A stretch of 42,500 nt of DNA from a virus. Location: positions 1-42,500 of the IMG/VR virus record IMGVR_UViG_3300047326_000044. One strand, 5' to 3'. The notes under the pieces are model-generated. The model ran no database searches. It saw only the letters and a program-made list of their open reading frames with translations, and was not told where the DNA came from. Every line of letters begins with the position of its first letter. Within the stretch, counting starts at the first letter, position 1. This document shows positions 32,089 to 38,467 of the stretch, piece after piece. The position numbers and the translations under genes were made by a program.

Positions 32089-32238
32089 TCACCAGCTGAA
32101 GATGATTGCGATGATGAGAAGGATGCCGATTGTGCCGACGCCGATCAGACAGAAGACGGCGGCCGTGAGCCAATCGAGCCAGCTATAGTAGTGATGGTAC
32201 CAGCGACGCGGCCCACGGCCTGACGGATGGCTTCTCAA
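32089..32238 (-). CDS. Small single-pass membrane protein (49 aa)
   Basis: TTG start overlaps the previous stop (TTGA). A basic, aromatic N-terminus (RRWYHHYYSWLDWLTAA) is followed by one membrane span (FCLIGVGTIGILLIIAIIF). The strong hydrophobic stretch supports it as a real membrane protein. Possible holin-like or signalling role; nothing more specific can be said. Confidence 0.55.
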   Translation of the reverse strand: MRSHPSGRGPRRWYHHYYSWLDWLTAAVFCLIGVGTIGILLIIAIIFSW

Positions 32239-32402
32239 ACGGAAGGTGATGACACGGACTCCGCAAGCACAGCGTCAATCTCGGCCATCGCATCGGGGAA
32301 TGTCTCGGCGCTCCCTTGGCGGTCGAGATCGCTATCCGAGAACCGCACCGCCCAGAGCCATTGTTGTTCGCCGTAGTAGATAGCGCTGACCGCGATAACC
32401 AT
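32235..32402 (-). CDS. Small hypothetical phage protein (55 aa)
   Basis: ATG at 32402 overlaps the HTH gene stop (TGATG). Sequence MVIAVSAIYYGEQQWLWAVR then DAMAEIDAVLAESVSSPSV suggests a beta hairpin followed by a helix. The gene ends overlapping the membrane-protein start. No family recognised. Confidence 0.5.
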   Translation of the reverse strand: MVIAVSAIYYGEQQWLWAVRFSDSDLDRQGSAETFPDAMAEIDAVLAESVSSPSV

Positions 32403-32848
32403 CACACCTCCGGTTGCGGCGCCCAACGCTTGACCGCATAGAACGCCGCATTGCGTGTGATCCCGAACTCGCAGCTGATTTCGGTAAAAGTCTTGCCTTG
32501 CTGCCGGGCGGCGATGATGGCGCGCATGCGGGCTGACGGGCCGTTTCGGTGCGGGCGCTGAATGCCGAGGCGGTCGAGCACGTTGTAGACGCCGCCGCGG
32601 CACATGCCGGTGGCCCGCATCATTTCCGGAATGCTGGCGCCTTGGTCATAGAGGGCGCGCACCTGCTCGTCTTGGATGCCGCCGGGCTTTCGCCCGGCTT
32701 TGCCCCGTGCGTAGTCGATCCCGAGGCGCTTGAGATGGGCGTGCGCGACGGACTTCGTTCGCTCTATCGCGCGCGCGATCTCTGAGAGAGTGGCGCCCTC
32801 GGCAGCCAAGGCGCGGATGCGCTCATCGTGGATGTGGCGTTTGCTCAT
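32402..32848 (-). CDS. Triple helix-turn-helix protein (148 aa)
   Basis: Three HTH units in series: ERIRALAAEGATLSEIARAI; EQVRALYDQGASIPEMMRAT; RAIIAARQQGKTFTEISCEF, each followed by a recognition-helix-like sequence (SVAHAHLKRLGI, GGVYNVLDRLGI, NAAFYAVKRW). The units are spaced about 50 residues. ATG 32848 is chosen over an earlier one. Such proteins resemble resolvase-type or GcrA-type HTH repeats. It is the first gene of the minus-strand replication operon, opposite the repressor. Confidence 0.65.
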   Translation of the reverse strand: MSKRHIHDERIRALAAEGATLSEIARAIERTKSVAHAHLKRLGIDYARGKAGRKPGGIQDEQVRALYDQGASIPEMMRATGMCRGGVYNVLDRLGIQRPHRNGPSARMRAIIAARQQGKTFTEISCEFGITRNAAFYAVKRWAPQPEV

Positions 32849-32883
32849 CGGTCGGGAACGTCCACGATGCTCATCACACAAGC

Positions 32884-32898
32884 GTGGGGTATCCCCAC
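32884..32898. promoter_or_regulatory. Operator-like inverted repeat upstream of repressor
   Basis: GTGGGG TAT CCCCAC is a near-perfect palindrome in the 144-base gap between the divergent triple-HTH and XRE genes. The right half continues as CCCCACATTCCGG, like the sites at 33483-33491 and 33526-33532. It is the likely binding site for the XRE repressor, controlling the leftward operon. Confidence 0.58.
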
Positions 32899-32992
32899 AT
32901 TCCGGTCAAGTGGCCAAGTGTAGGGCTCCCACCCGTGTCTAATCTGTGTCTATGATATCGTTCTGTGCGAACACTTGATGGTGGGCAGACGA

Positions 32993-33388
32993 ATGACCAG
33001 TGTTGGAGATCGTTTGAAGTCTCTCAGAAAAGAGCGTAGATTATTTCAAGAAGAGGTCGCTTATGCCGTTGGCATAGCCCGTTCCTATCTTTCAAGACTT
33101 GAAACCGAAAAAGATCATGCTGGGAAGATTTTATTGATGAAACTTGCCGATTACTATGACGTTTCATTGGATTGGTTGACAACGGGTGCAGGGACCCCGC
33201 CGGTTCGCTCGGTCTCTACGCAAACTCGGGATGAGGCACTTTTGCTTTCAGCTTACCGTCGTTTGCCAGAACCAGAGGCTAAGCACTTGTTACTCATGCT
33301 CCGCGCGCGCGTTCAGAGCATGACTCCATCCTCTGACAACCTTGAACAAACGCATGGCGCGACGCGCGCACCGGCGTTCGACGCATAG
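32993..33388 (+). CDS. XRE-family phage repressor (131 aa)
   Basis: HTH in the first 60 residues: RLKSLRKERRLFQEEVAYAV, GIARSYLSRLETEKDHAGKI, then LMKLADYYDVSLDWLTTG. The C-terminal 60 residues (EALLLSAYRRLPEPEAKHLL) are helical and probably dimerise. No LexA-like peptidase residues are seen. The gene is AT-richer than its surroundings. ATG 32993 is preferred; ATG 32978 is possible. It lies between two divergent operons and three matching operators: a classical immunity region. Confidence 0.78.
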   Translation: MTSVGDRLKSLRKERRLFQEEVAYAVGIARSYLSRLETEKDHAGKILLMKLADYYDVSLDWLTTGAGTPPVRSVSTQTRDEALLLSAYRRLPEPEAKHLLLMLRARVQSMTPSSDNLEQTHGATRAPAFDA

Positions 33389-33458
33389 CCTCACTTTGGT
33401 GTGACTTTCTCGCGCGTCACTCGTAGAAATACGCATGGCTTGCGATCCAGGACGCTCC

Positions 33459-33532
33459 GATGTGGGGTGTCATCACTCACTTCCCCACATCCGGCGATTT
33501 GCGATTGACGCAGATGTGGGTTTAACCCACAT
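33459..33532. promoter_or_regulatory. Operators and promoter of the early rightward operon
   Basis: GATGTGGGG (33459-33467) and CCCCACATC (33483-33491) form an inverted repeat with a 15-base loop. A perfect 19-bp palindrome ATGTGGGTTTAACCCACAT spans 33514-33532. A -35 TTGACG lies at 33505-33510, and a weak -10 near 33528-33533, so the palindrome covers the spacer. An SD-like GAGGGAG precedes the ATG at 33557. This is the expected control region for the XRE repressor. Confidence 0.62.
33481..33502 (+). other. Solitary CRISPR-repeat-like sequence
   Basis: TTCCCCACATC then CGGCGATTTGC aligns to positions 9-31 of the CRISPR repeat with one gap; the 9-mer CCCCACATC is identical. Just upstream, GATGTGGGG...ATCA (33459-33477) resembles the complementary strand of the repeat (13 of 19). 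The two could pair into a hairpin. The site overlaps an operator-like repeat, so a shared binding motif is an alternative explanation. Confidence 0.38.
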
Positions 33533-33556
33533 TCCCTCGCCTTGAGGGAGATCGCC

Positions 33557-33802
33557 ATGGCACCGGACCCCGCGCCTGTCATTTCGCTCGACGATTATTG
33601 GGCGGATCGCTACGTGCCCGAGCCCGATCCTTGGCGATGTTTTTGTGTCGGCGACTTCTGGGGCTTTGGCACGGTGCGCGGCGGCACGTTCCAGCGCCGC
33701 ATCCCGATCAGCTATCTCGTCGAAGTCGACGGCGGCGCCACGCTGACGGTGCCGGCGGCTTATGTGCGTCCGGCGGAAAACGTCCGACAATTCAAGGTGT
33801 GA
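33557..33802 (+). CDS. Small hypothetical phage protein (81 aa)
   Basis: ATG 33557 follows a GAGGGAG box. Sequence DWRCFCVGDFWG-like core: PDPWRCFCVGDFWGFGTVRG, then a beta region (RIPISYLVEVDGGATLTVPA). Cysteines CxC in the centre may bind metal. It is the first gene of the early operon behind the operator region. No family recognised. Confidence 0.52.
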   Translation: MAPDPAPVISLDDYWADRYVPEPDPWRCFCVGDFWGFGTVRGGTFQRRIPISYLVEVDGGATLTVPAAYVRPAENVRQFKV

Positions 33803-33806
33803 TCCG

Positions 33807-34076
33807 GTGCAACCGGCGGACATCCGAAGGCTGTCGGCCGTCATCAATTGCAGCTTCCTCACCTTGATCAATCTCATTGATCGCGCGTCCTGCGTCTGCG
33901 CGGACAAAGACGTGCTCGCCAATCTCCACGGCCTGCGCGGCGGGATTGCCGACTTGTCGCATGACTATCTGTTGGGGGGGCTGGAGGTGATCGCCGATCG
34001 CCGAGATGAGTGTGAGGATTCGCCGGACGTTCTTGCGGCTCAGACCAGAAACGACATGCTGCGGGGGCTGGATTGA
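33807..34076 (+). CDS. Hypothetical phage protein (89 aa)
   Basis: GTG start at 33807. Helical: RRLSAVINCSFLTLINLIDR, then LANLHGLRGGIADLSHDYLL, then EDSPDVLAAQTRNDMLRGLD. It overlaps the next gene (TTGA). Early-operon gene of unknown function; two or three cysteines but no zinc pattern. Confidence 0.52.
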   Translation: MQPADIRRLSAVINCSFLTLINLIDRASCVCADKDVLANLHGLRGGIADLSHDYLLGGLEVIADRRDECEDSPDVLAAQTRNDMLRGLD

Positions 34077-34564
34077 GCGCGAACACCAACGAAGGCGCCG
34101 CCGATCAGCTGCGGGATCTGCTCTTGGGTGCGATCCGTCCGCTCGCCGGCGCAGTGGTATCCGTCCGCCAGGCGCAGAGCGCGATGGGGATGGCACAGCA
34201 TATCAGCGACGCGATCCTGTCCGCGGCCACGCTGATCTTGGCTGTTGAGGCCCTGGAGGAAGCCGCCAAAGAGGCGGCGCATGCAGCGCGGAGCGCGTTG
34301 CGCGACCGCATGCTTGATGCGGGGTGCTGGAACTTGGGCGGCGACGTGCTGACGGTCACGCTCGCGGACGGACCGCGCACTGTGACGATCACCGATCGCG
34401 ACGCTTTGGCCAAAGCGCGCCCTGACCTGTTCGGCAAGCCGACGCCAGATCGCGGCGCGATCGGCGCGGAGTTGCGGCGCGGTCGGATTGTCGAGGGCGC
34501 GACGCTCAGCAACGGCGGCGAGAGCGTTTTGAAGATCATACCACGAAAAAAGGTCATGTCATGA
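34073..34564 (+). CDS. Gp157-like recombination-associated protein (163 aa)
   Basis: TTG start coupled to the previous stop. N-terminal half is helical (QSAMGMAQHISDAILSAATL, EALEEAAKEAAHAARSALRD). C-terminal half (GDVLTVTLADGPRTVTITDR, KPTPDRGAIGAELRRGRIVE, GATLSNGGESVLKIIPRK) is a compact beta domain resembling siphovirus Gp157-type proteins that stand directly upstream of RecT/Bet genes. It may stabilise or target the annealase. The stop overlaps the Bet start. Confidence 0.6.
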   Translation: MSANTNEGAADQLRDLLLGAIRPLAGAVVSVRQAQSAMGMAQHISDAILSAATLILAVEALEEAAKEAAHAARSALRDRMLDAGCWNLGGDVLTVTLADGPRTVTITDRDALAKARPDLFGKPTPDRGAIGAELRRGRIVEGATLSNGGESVLKIIPRKKVMS

Positions 34565-35484
34565 ACAGCCTCGTGAAGCAGAACCAGGCGGTTGCCTTTT
34601 CGATCCCGGAAGGCGAGCTGATCGAGGTATTGCGCAACAGCCTCTATCCGGGCGCCAAGATCGAAAGCGTCAAGCTTGTTCTCGGCTACTGCAAAGCCCG
34701 CGGCATCGATCCGATGAAGAAGCCCGTTCACATTGTTCCTCTTTGGAACAAGGAATTGCGGTCGCTTGTTGATGTGTTGATGCCGGGTGTGAACAGCTAC
34801 CGCACGGATGCGGCGCGCACGGGCGAGTATGTCGGCAAGAGCGAGCCCGAATTCGGACCCGAGATGGTCATGGACCTGGGCGGGGTGCAGACCAAGTTCC
34901 CGGTCTGGTGCAAGGTGACGGTCAAGCGCCTGATCCAAGGCAAGGAATACGATTTCGTCGCGAAGGAATTCTGGCTGGAGAACTACGCCACAGCCAAAGC
35001 GGACACCGCTGCGCCAAATGCGATGTGGCGGCGCCGTCCGTATGGGCAGCTGGCAAAGTGTGCCGAGAGCCAGGCGCTTCGCATGGCGTTTCCGGAGGAG
35101 ACCGGCGGCGGCAACACCGCCGAGGAGATGGAGGGCAAAAGCTTTTCGGGACCGACGATCGACGCGGAGCCGGTGCCGGTCGAACCGCCGGCGAAGCCAG
35201 CTGAGGCTGAGATCGTCGATTTGAACGCCGACCCGTTACGCGATAAGGTCAATTGGATCGTGCGCAAGCTGGCGAGGGTCGAGACCGAACTGCAATTTGA
35301 GGCCTTGGATGCGTCGGTGCCCCGCCTGATGGCGGCGATTGAAGCCGCTGAGAGAGGTGACAAGCCGATGCTTATAAAGATGGTGGAGGGCGCTTTGGAG
35401 TCAAAACGCGCGACTTTCGTCAAAAGTGCGCCGTTGGCTGTGGAAGAGCCCCCTGTCTGGGATCAGCCAAGCGACCCGTCATGA
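34561..35484 (+). CDS. bet: Bet/RecT-family single-strand annealing protein (307 aa)
   Basis: Phage recombinase that anneals complementary single strands. Visible family landmarks: LVLGYCKARGIDPMKKPVHI, SLVDVLMPGVNSYRTDAART, VKRLIQGKEYDFVAKEFW and PNAMWRRRPYGQLAKCAESQ, LRMAFPEETGG, then a variable acidic C-terminal region (about residues 195-305). Length fits. No lambda-type exonuclease is adjacent, so the nearby VRR-NUC gene or a host exonuclease may supply ends. It is in the plus-strand early operon, coupled to its neighbours. Confidence 0.85.
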   Translation: MNSLVKQNQAVAFSIPEGELIEVLRNSLYPGAKIESVKLVLGYCKARGIDPMKKPVHIVPLWNKELRSLVDVLMPGVNSYRTDAARTGEYVGKSEPEFGPEMVMDLGGVQTKFPVWCKVTVKRLIQGKEYDFVAKEFWLENYATAKADTAAPNAMWRRRPYGQLAKCAESQALRMAFPEETGGGNTAEEMEGKSFSGPTIDAEPVPVEPPAKPAEAEIVDLNADPLRDKVNWIVRKLARVETELQFEALDASVPRLMAAIEAAERGDKPMLIKMVEGALESKRATFVKSAPLAVEEPPVWDQPSDPS

Positions 35485-35750
35485 CGCAGAGAAGCCAGCA
35501 AAGTTCAGACATTGCGATTGCGGCGTTTACAACGATCGTCAAGGAAAGCGAGCAATTAGGCCATGACTGGCCCGATGTGCTTTGCACGCTGGAAACGGTT
35601 ATCGTGCTGACCTTGTCCTTTCTCGCTGTGAACAGTGCGCGCGGCGAGGAACATGATTTCGTTGAGAAAGTGCTTGAGGTCATGAACCGGCATGTGCGGG
35701 TTGGCGTCGAATCCCAGGTAGGCCACATTCTGCAAACCGTCCAACACTGA
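35481..35750 (+). CDS. Hypothetical phage protein (89 aa)
   Basis: ATG at 35481 overlaps the Bet stop by 4 bases. Helical: DIAIAAFTTIVKESEQLGHD, WPDVLCTLETVIVLTLSFLA and KVLEVMNRHVRVGVESQVG. It is possibly a bundle with a hydrophobic helix. No family recognised; co-expressed with Bet. Confidence 0.55.
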   Translation: MTQRSQQSSDIAIAAFTTIVKESEQLGHDWPDVLCTLETVIVLTLSFLAVNSARGEEHDFVEKVLEVMNRHVRVGVESQVGHILQTVQH

Positions 35751-35763
35751 TCGGAGCCGTTTC

Positions 35764-36099
35764 ATGATCGATCTCGTGGTTATGTCGGACGCGGCCCTGG
35801 ACGCTGCTGCGAAAGAGGGCCAAGACCACGTTGCACAATTGTTGGCCATCATTGCCGAGCGGGATGCCGAGATCGCCGCGTGGAGCCGGTCTCAGGACGA
35901 GCAAATCAGCCATTACGACGGGCTGTTAGGCGAGAGGGATGCGCGCATAAAGGTTCTGGAGCATGCGCTTCAGAACATAAACGAGTGCTGGGAGGCGAAA
36001 TCAGAGCTTTACACGAGTGATCAGGATTGCGCTGGGACTCTTGCGGCTAAGGCGCGTTTCGCGCTTGAGCAATCGCGGCGCGCTGGAGCAGCCACATGA
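35764..36099 (+). CDS. Coiled-coil phage protein (111 aa)
   Basis: Helical and charged: LDAAAKEGQDHVAQLLAIIA, ERDAEIAAWSRSQDEQISHY and ARIKVLEHALQNINECWEAK, giving heptad spacing across about 60 residues. The C-terminus is Ala-rich. Overlaps the next gene as ATGA. Typical small early-operon coiled coil of phages of this group; function unknown. Confidence 0.58.
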   Translation: MIDLVVMSDAALDAAAKEGQDHVAQLLAIIAERDAEIAAWSRSQDEQISHYDGLLGERDARIKVLEHALQNINECWEAKSELYTSDQDCAGTLAAKARFALEQSRRAGAAT

Positions 36100-36398
36100 G
36101 TAGCGATGACACGGCGGCCCGTGCAGAGTTCGAGGCTTGGTGGCAAACAGCATTCGGTGTCAGCGAGTCCCGTGGGGTCTGTTTACTTGCTTGGCTCGCA
36201 TGCTGGAACTCCTCTCGCTCCATCCCCGCCGCCGCTGCGCTCCTCCGCGAGGCCGGGTGGCGCGTGGAGGAGCCGGATAGCGAAGATAAGCCTTGCTATG
36301 TCTGCGGTAATGAAGAGCGCGGTCAAGGCGGATATCTTACGTGTGATTGCCCAGGTGACGGCTACAACGGCACGGGCGCGCGGGAGGTGAGGACGTGA
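36096..36398 (+). CDS. Small Cys-rich phage protein (100 aa)
   Basis: N-terminal helical part (EFEAWWQTAFGVSESRGVCL, LAWLACWNSS) and a C-terminal metal-binding segment KPCYVCGNEERGQGGYLTCD with C-x2-C and C-x-C pairs. It overlaps the next gene as GTGA. It may be a zinc-binding adaptor. No enzyme motif. Confidence 0.58.
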   Translation: MSSDDTAARAEFEAWWQTAFGVSESRGVCLLAWLACWNSSRSIPAAAALLREAGWRVEEPDSEDKPCYVCGNEERGQGGYLTCDCPGDGYNGTGAREVRT

Positions 36399-36631
36399 GC
36401 CAGCGCAGCCTAGTCGAGATCAACCACGACTACTGCCCGCACAACGATGACAAGGCCCTGTTAACATGAGCTCGTAAAATCCAAACTTACATCGGGTCTG
36501 GGTGCCCCGCCGATCTCCCGGACGGGATTGAGGTGAAATGGCGTCGGCACCACAGCGACCCATGCCCATTCGATGAGCCGACTGAGTTTCAGCGGCGCTT
36601 CCCGCGCTCAAGGAAGGGCGTGAAGCCATGA
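36395..36631 (+). pseudogene. Phage protein with internal TGA stop
   Basis: GTG 36395 gives MSQRSLVEINHDYCPHNDDK, then an in-frame TGA at 36467-36469. Reading on, the frame continues ARKIQTYIGSGCPADLPDGI, VKWRRHHSDPCPFDEPTEFQ and ends at 36629-36631, overlapping the next ATG. In related phage proteins from memory a tryptophan lies at the TGA position, so TGG changed to TGA. The frame is otherwise intact. Nonsense mutation is likeliest; stop-codon readthrough cannot be excluded. Confidence 0.65.
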
Positions 36632-36834
36632 CGCCCGACCCCGCTGTGATCGCGGCGAGCCTGTCACGCCGCGCTAGGCTTCTTGTGGGGCTTTTGGAAG
36701 AACGCGATTACTCGTGGAAGGTGCATGGCTTTGGCATCTTGGCGCGCTTGGACCTCGTAGGTTTTAGTGATGGGGCTTGGACCATCACACCACTCGGACG
36801 CGCGGTTGCCGCCGCGATCAGGGAGCGGGAGTGA
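36628..36834 (+). CDS. Small winged-helix-like protein (68 aa)
   Basis: ATG at 36628. Helices SLSRRARLLVGLLEERD and WKVHGFGILARLDLVGF are followed by a short wing (DGAWTITPLGRAVAAAIRE): the pattern of small winged-helix proteins. It overlaps the previous frame. Could be a transcriptional repressor of early genes; no further evidence. Confidence 0.5.
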   Translation: MTPDPAVIAASLSRRARLLVGLLEERDYSWKVHGFGILARLDLVGFSDGAWTITPLGRAVAAAIRERE

Positions 36835-36998
36835 TGTTGGTATCGTTCTGGGCAACCTTTGTCGGCGTCTGTGGCGTTATTTTGCTGGCCGCTCATGGCT
36901 GCGCAGACAATTGGACTTCTTGCGTTGCTGCGGTTGGTATCACTGTCGGGATTTGGGGCGTTCCCTCGCTTATCAAGCGCGCTTGGATGAAGCCATGA
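36834..36998 (+). CDS. Small membrane protein (54 aa)
   Basis: ATG 36834 overlaps the previous stop (TGATG). Two hydrophobic segments (MLVSFWATFVGVCGVILLAA; CVAAVGITVGIWGVPSLIK) suggest two membrane spans with a short Cys-containing loop. Holin-like size and topology, but in the early operon, so a membrane regulator is equally possible. Confidence 0.52.
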   Translation: MLVSFWATFVGVCGVILLAAHGCADNWTSCVAAVGITVGIWGVPSLIKRAWMKP

Positions 36999-37171
36999 CC
37001 CGCCCCATCCCCCTCGACATGCTCGAATGGCAGATCGGCCGGGCCATCGCCCTCGTGGTCTATGAGCATCCTGCCCCGGCGCCGGTCGGCAAGATCGCCG
37101 CAAGGGAGGTGCTGCAGGCGATCGAGGCCGCGGGCTGGCGGCTCGCACCACGCGACGAGCGGGGCAACTGA
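36995..37171 (+). CDS. Small hypothetical phage protein (58 aa)
   Basis: ATG 36995 overlaps the previous stop. Sequence LDMLEWQIGRAIALVVYEHP, then VGKIAAREVLQAIEAAGWRL. Helical with a positive tail. Small early-operon protein without a recognised family. A promoter-like sequence follows its stop. Confidence 0.5.
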   Translation: MTRPIPLDMLEWQIGRAIALVVYEHPAPAPVGKIAAREVLQAIEAAGWRLAPRDERGN

Positions 37172-37181
37172 TGAAGCCCGC

Positions 37182-37211
37182 TTGACTTCCATTCCGAGAC
37201 TGCACTAATTT
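37182..37211 (+). promoter_or_regulatory. Possible promoter, leaderless transcript
   Basis: TTGACT (37182-37187), 18-base spacer, TAATTT (37206-37211). Transcription would start about 37217-37219, at or next to the ATG of the following gene, which has no SD sequence, so a leaderless mRNA is predicted. The -35 matches five of six bases; the -10 is weak. Confidence 0.4.
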
Positions 37212-37216
37212 CGCCC

Positions 37217-37405
37217 ATGATCGACGAGAACGACATCTGCCGCCTCTGGTTGGCCGTCGAGGTTGCGGCTTGCCGGGAGGACACGACCGCGTTTCAGATG
37301 GCCTTCTGGCGGCTGGAAGGCGGCTTGCTGCGTCTCGCGGCGGATCTCTACGACAAGCGCCCCGCACGACAGCCTTGGCAGCGAGAGCGGAGCTTAAGCG
37401 AGTAG
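37217..37405 (+). CDS. Small hypothetical phage protein (62 aa)
   Basis: ATG 37217 with no SD box but a promoter-like sequence ending 6 bases upstream. Sequence ICRLWLAVEVAACREDTTAF, then FWRLEGGLLRLAADLYDKRP: helical with two cysteines. It ends directly before the next start. Function unknown. Confidence 0.5.
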   Translation: MIDENDICRLWLAVEVAACREDTTAFQMAFWRLEGGLLRLAADLYDKRPARQPWQRERSLSE

Positions 37406-37594
37406 ATGCCCAAGTTCCCCGGAAATCCGCCATCACGCTCGTTCGAATATTGCACCCTCATGGAGGTTGCTCGCAAGCTGGCGCTCGCCGATCGGCAGCA
37501 CCAGATCGTTCTGCGACGGGTGCGGCGCGCCGTCAGTTTCGCGCAAACGGCGCTTGCCAGCAAAAAACACGGAGACAAAGCGAAGCGCCTTTGA
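37406..37594 (+). CDS. Small basic hypothetical protein (62 aa)
   Basis: ATG 37406 immediately follows the previous stop. Sequence FEYCTLMEVARKLALADRQH then IVLRRVRRAVSFAQTALASK, with a Lys-rich tail. Basic and helical: may bind nucleic acid. It is the last gene before the CRISPR array, which begins 148 bases further on. Confidence 0.5.
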   Translation: MPKFPGNPPSRSFEYCTLMEVARKLALADRQHQIVLRRVRRAVSFAQTALASKKHGDKAKRL

Positions 37595-37741
37595 ATTCGG
37601 GAGCGACCCGATGGCAAATCGCATTATGGCGACTGTCGTTTCTCCACACGCACCGCCCGAAAGGGACATTTTGGGAATTAAGAAGCCGTGTGACGCTTTG
37701 ATACGCTAATCTGACTGCCGGTTGCATTCGAATGGCTTCGT

Positions 37742-38398
37742 GTTGATACTCCCCCACATCTCCCCGATGTGCTAAGCGCCCTGAGCTACTGCGCGGCCAG
37801 GTAGTTGATCCTCCCCCACATCTCCCCGATGTGCTAAGCACTCGCGGATAAACATTGCCGCCCTTTCTTGTTGATCCTCCCCCACATCTCCCCGATGTGC
37901 TAAGCTGCTCGCCGTGCGCAAGACGAACGCAACGTGTTGATCCTCCCCCACATCTCCCCGATGTGCTAAGCCCTCGGCCGAGAACGACAACGAGGTCTGG
38001 AAGTTGATCCTCCCCCACATCTCCCCGATGTGCTAAGCAGCAACAAGATGTATATTCCCTTCGTCCAAGTTGATACTCCCCCACATCTCCCCGATGTGCT
38101 AAGCCCGTCCGTATCAACATGAGAGAGCGCTGATGTTGATCCTCCCCCACATCTCCCCGATGTGCTAAGCTTTTGGGCATTATTCATCTTGTCGGAACGA
38201 GTTGATCCTCCCCCACATCTCCCCGATGTGCTAAGCCGAGCTTGCGGTCGTTCTCCAGGAACACCAGTTGATCCTCCCCCACATCTCCCCGATGTGCTAA
38301 GCGGCTGCGATGCGAATGAGTTGAGTCGTGTCGTTGATCCTCCCCCACATCTCCCCGATGTGCTAAGCGTGACAGTCTTTGGAGTCGTCCCCTCTTTA
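37742..38398. CRISPR. CRISPR array, left part (10 repeats, 10 spacers)
   Basis: Ten near-identical 36-nt repeats: GTTGATCCTCCCCCACAT then CTCCCCGATGTGCTAAGC. Repeats 1 and 6 have an A for C at position 8. Spacers are 26, 30, 30, 31, then 30 nt. The last repeat ends at 38368 and its spacer (38369-38398) runs into the transposon target duplication. CACATC/GATGTG in each repeat can form a hairpin. Some spacers translate as protein-like peptides, suggesting origin from other phages. No cas genes in the window. Confidence 0.97.
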
Positions 38399-38402
38399 GT
38401 TG
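38395..38402. repeat. Transposon target duplication, left copy
   Basis: TTTAGTTG at 38395-38402, identical to 42048-42055. Its last four bases are the start of the next CRISPR repeat. The 8-bp length fits the IS1595 family. Confidence 0.92.
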
Positions 38403-38427
38403 GGTGTTATTATACTTGCCAAACCCA
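38403..38427. repeat. Left terminal inverted repeat
   Basis: 25 bp starting GGTGTTATTATACTTGCCAA and ending ACCCA. It matches the right end at 24 of 25 positions. Read outward (minus), it contains a perfect TATAAT -10 hexamer, without an obvious -35. Confidence 0.93.
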
Positions 38428-38467
38428 CCCACCAGATATAGGTTAGCGCCATCAAGAGGAAAAACCG

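Noticed and set aside
36395-36631. Recoded TGA (alternative genetic code)
   Set aside because: Only one gene has an internal TGA; all long genes use TGA only as stop, so a local nonsense mutation is likelier.
37533-38432. Open frames across the CRISPR repeats (repeated LAHRGDVGEDQ peptides)
   Set aside because: They are translations of the repeats themselves; the frame stays open only because the 36- and 30-nt units are multiples of three.
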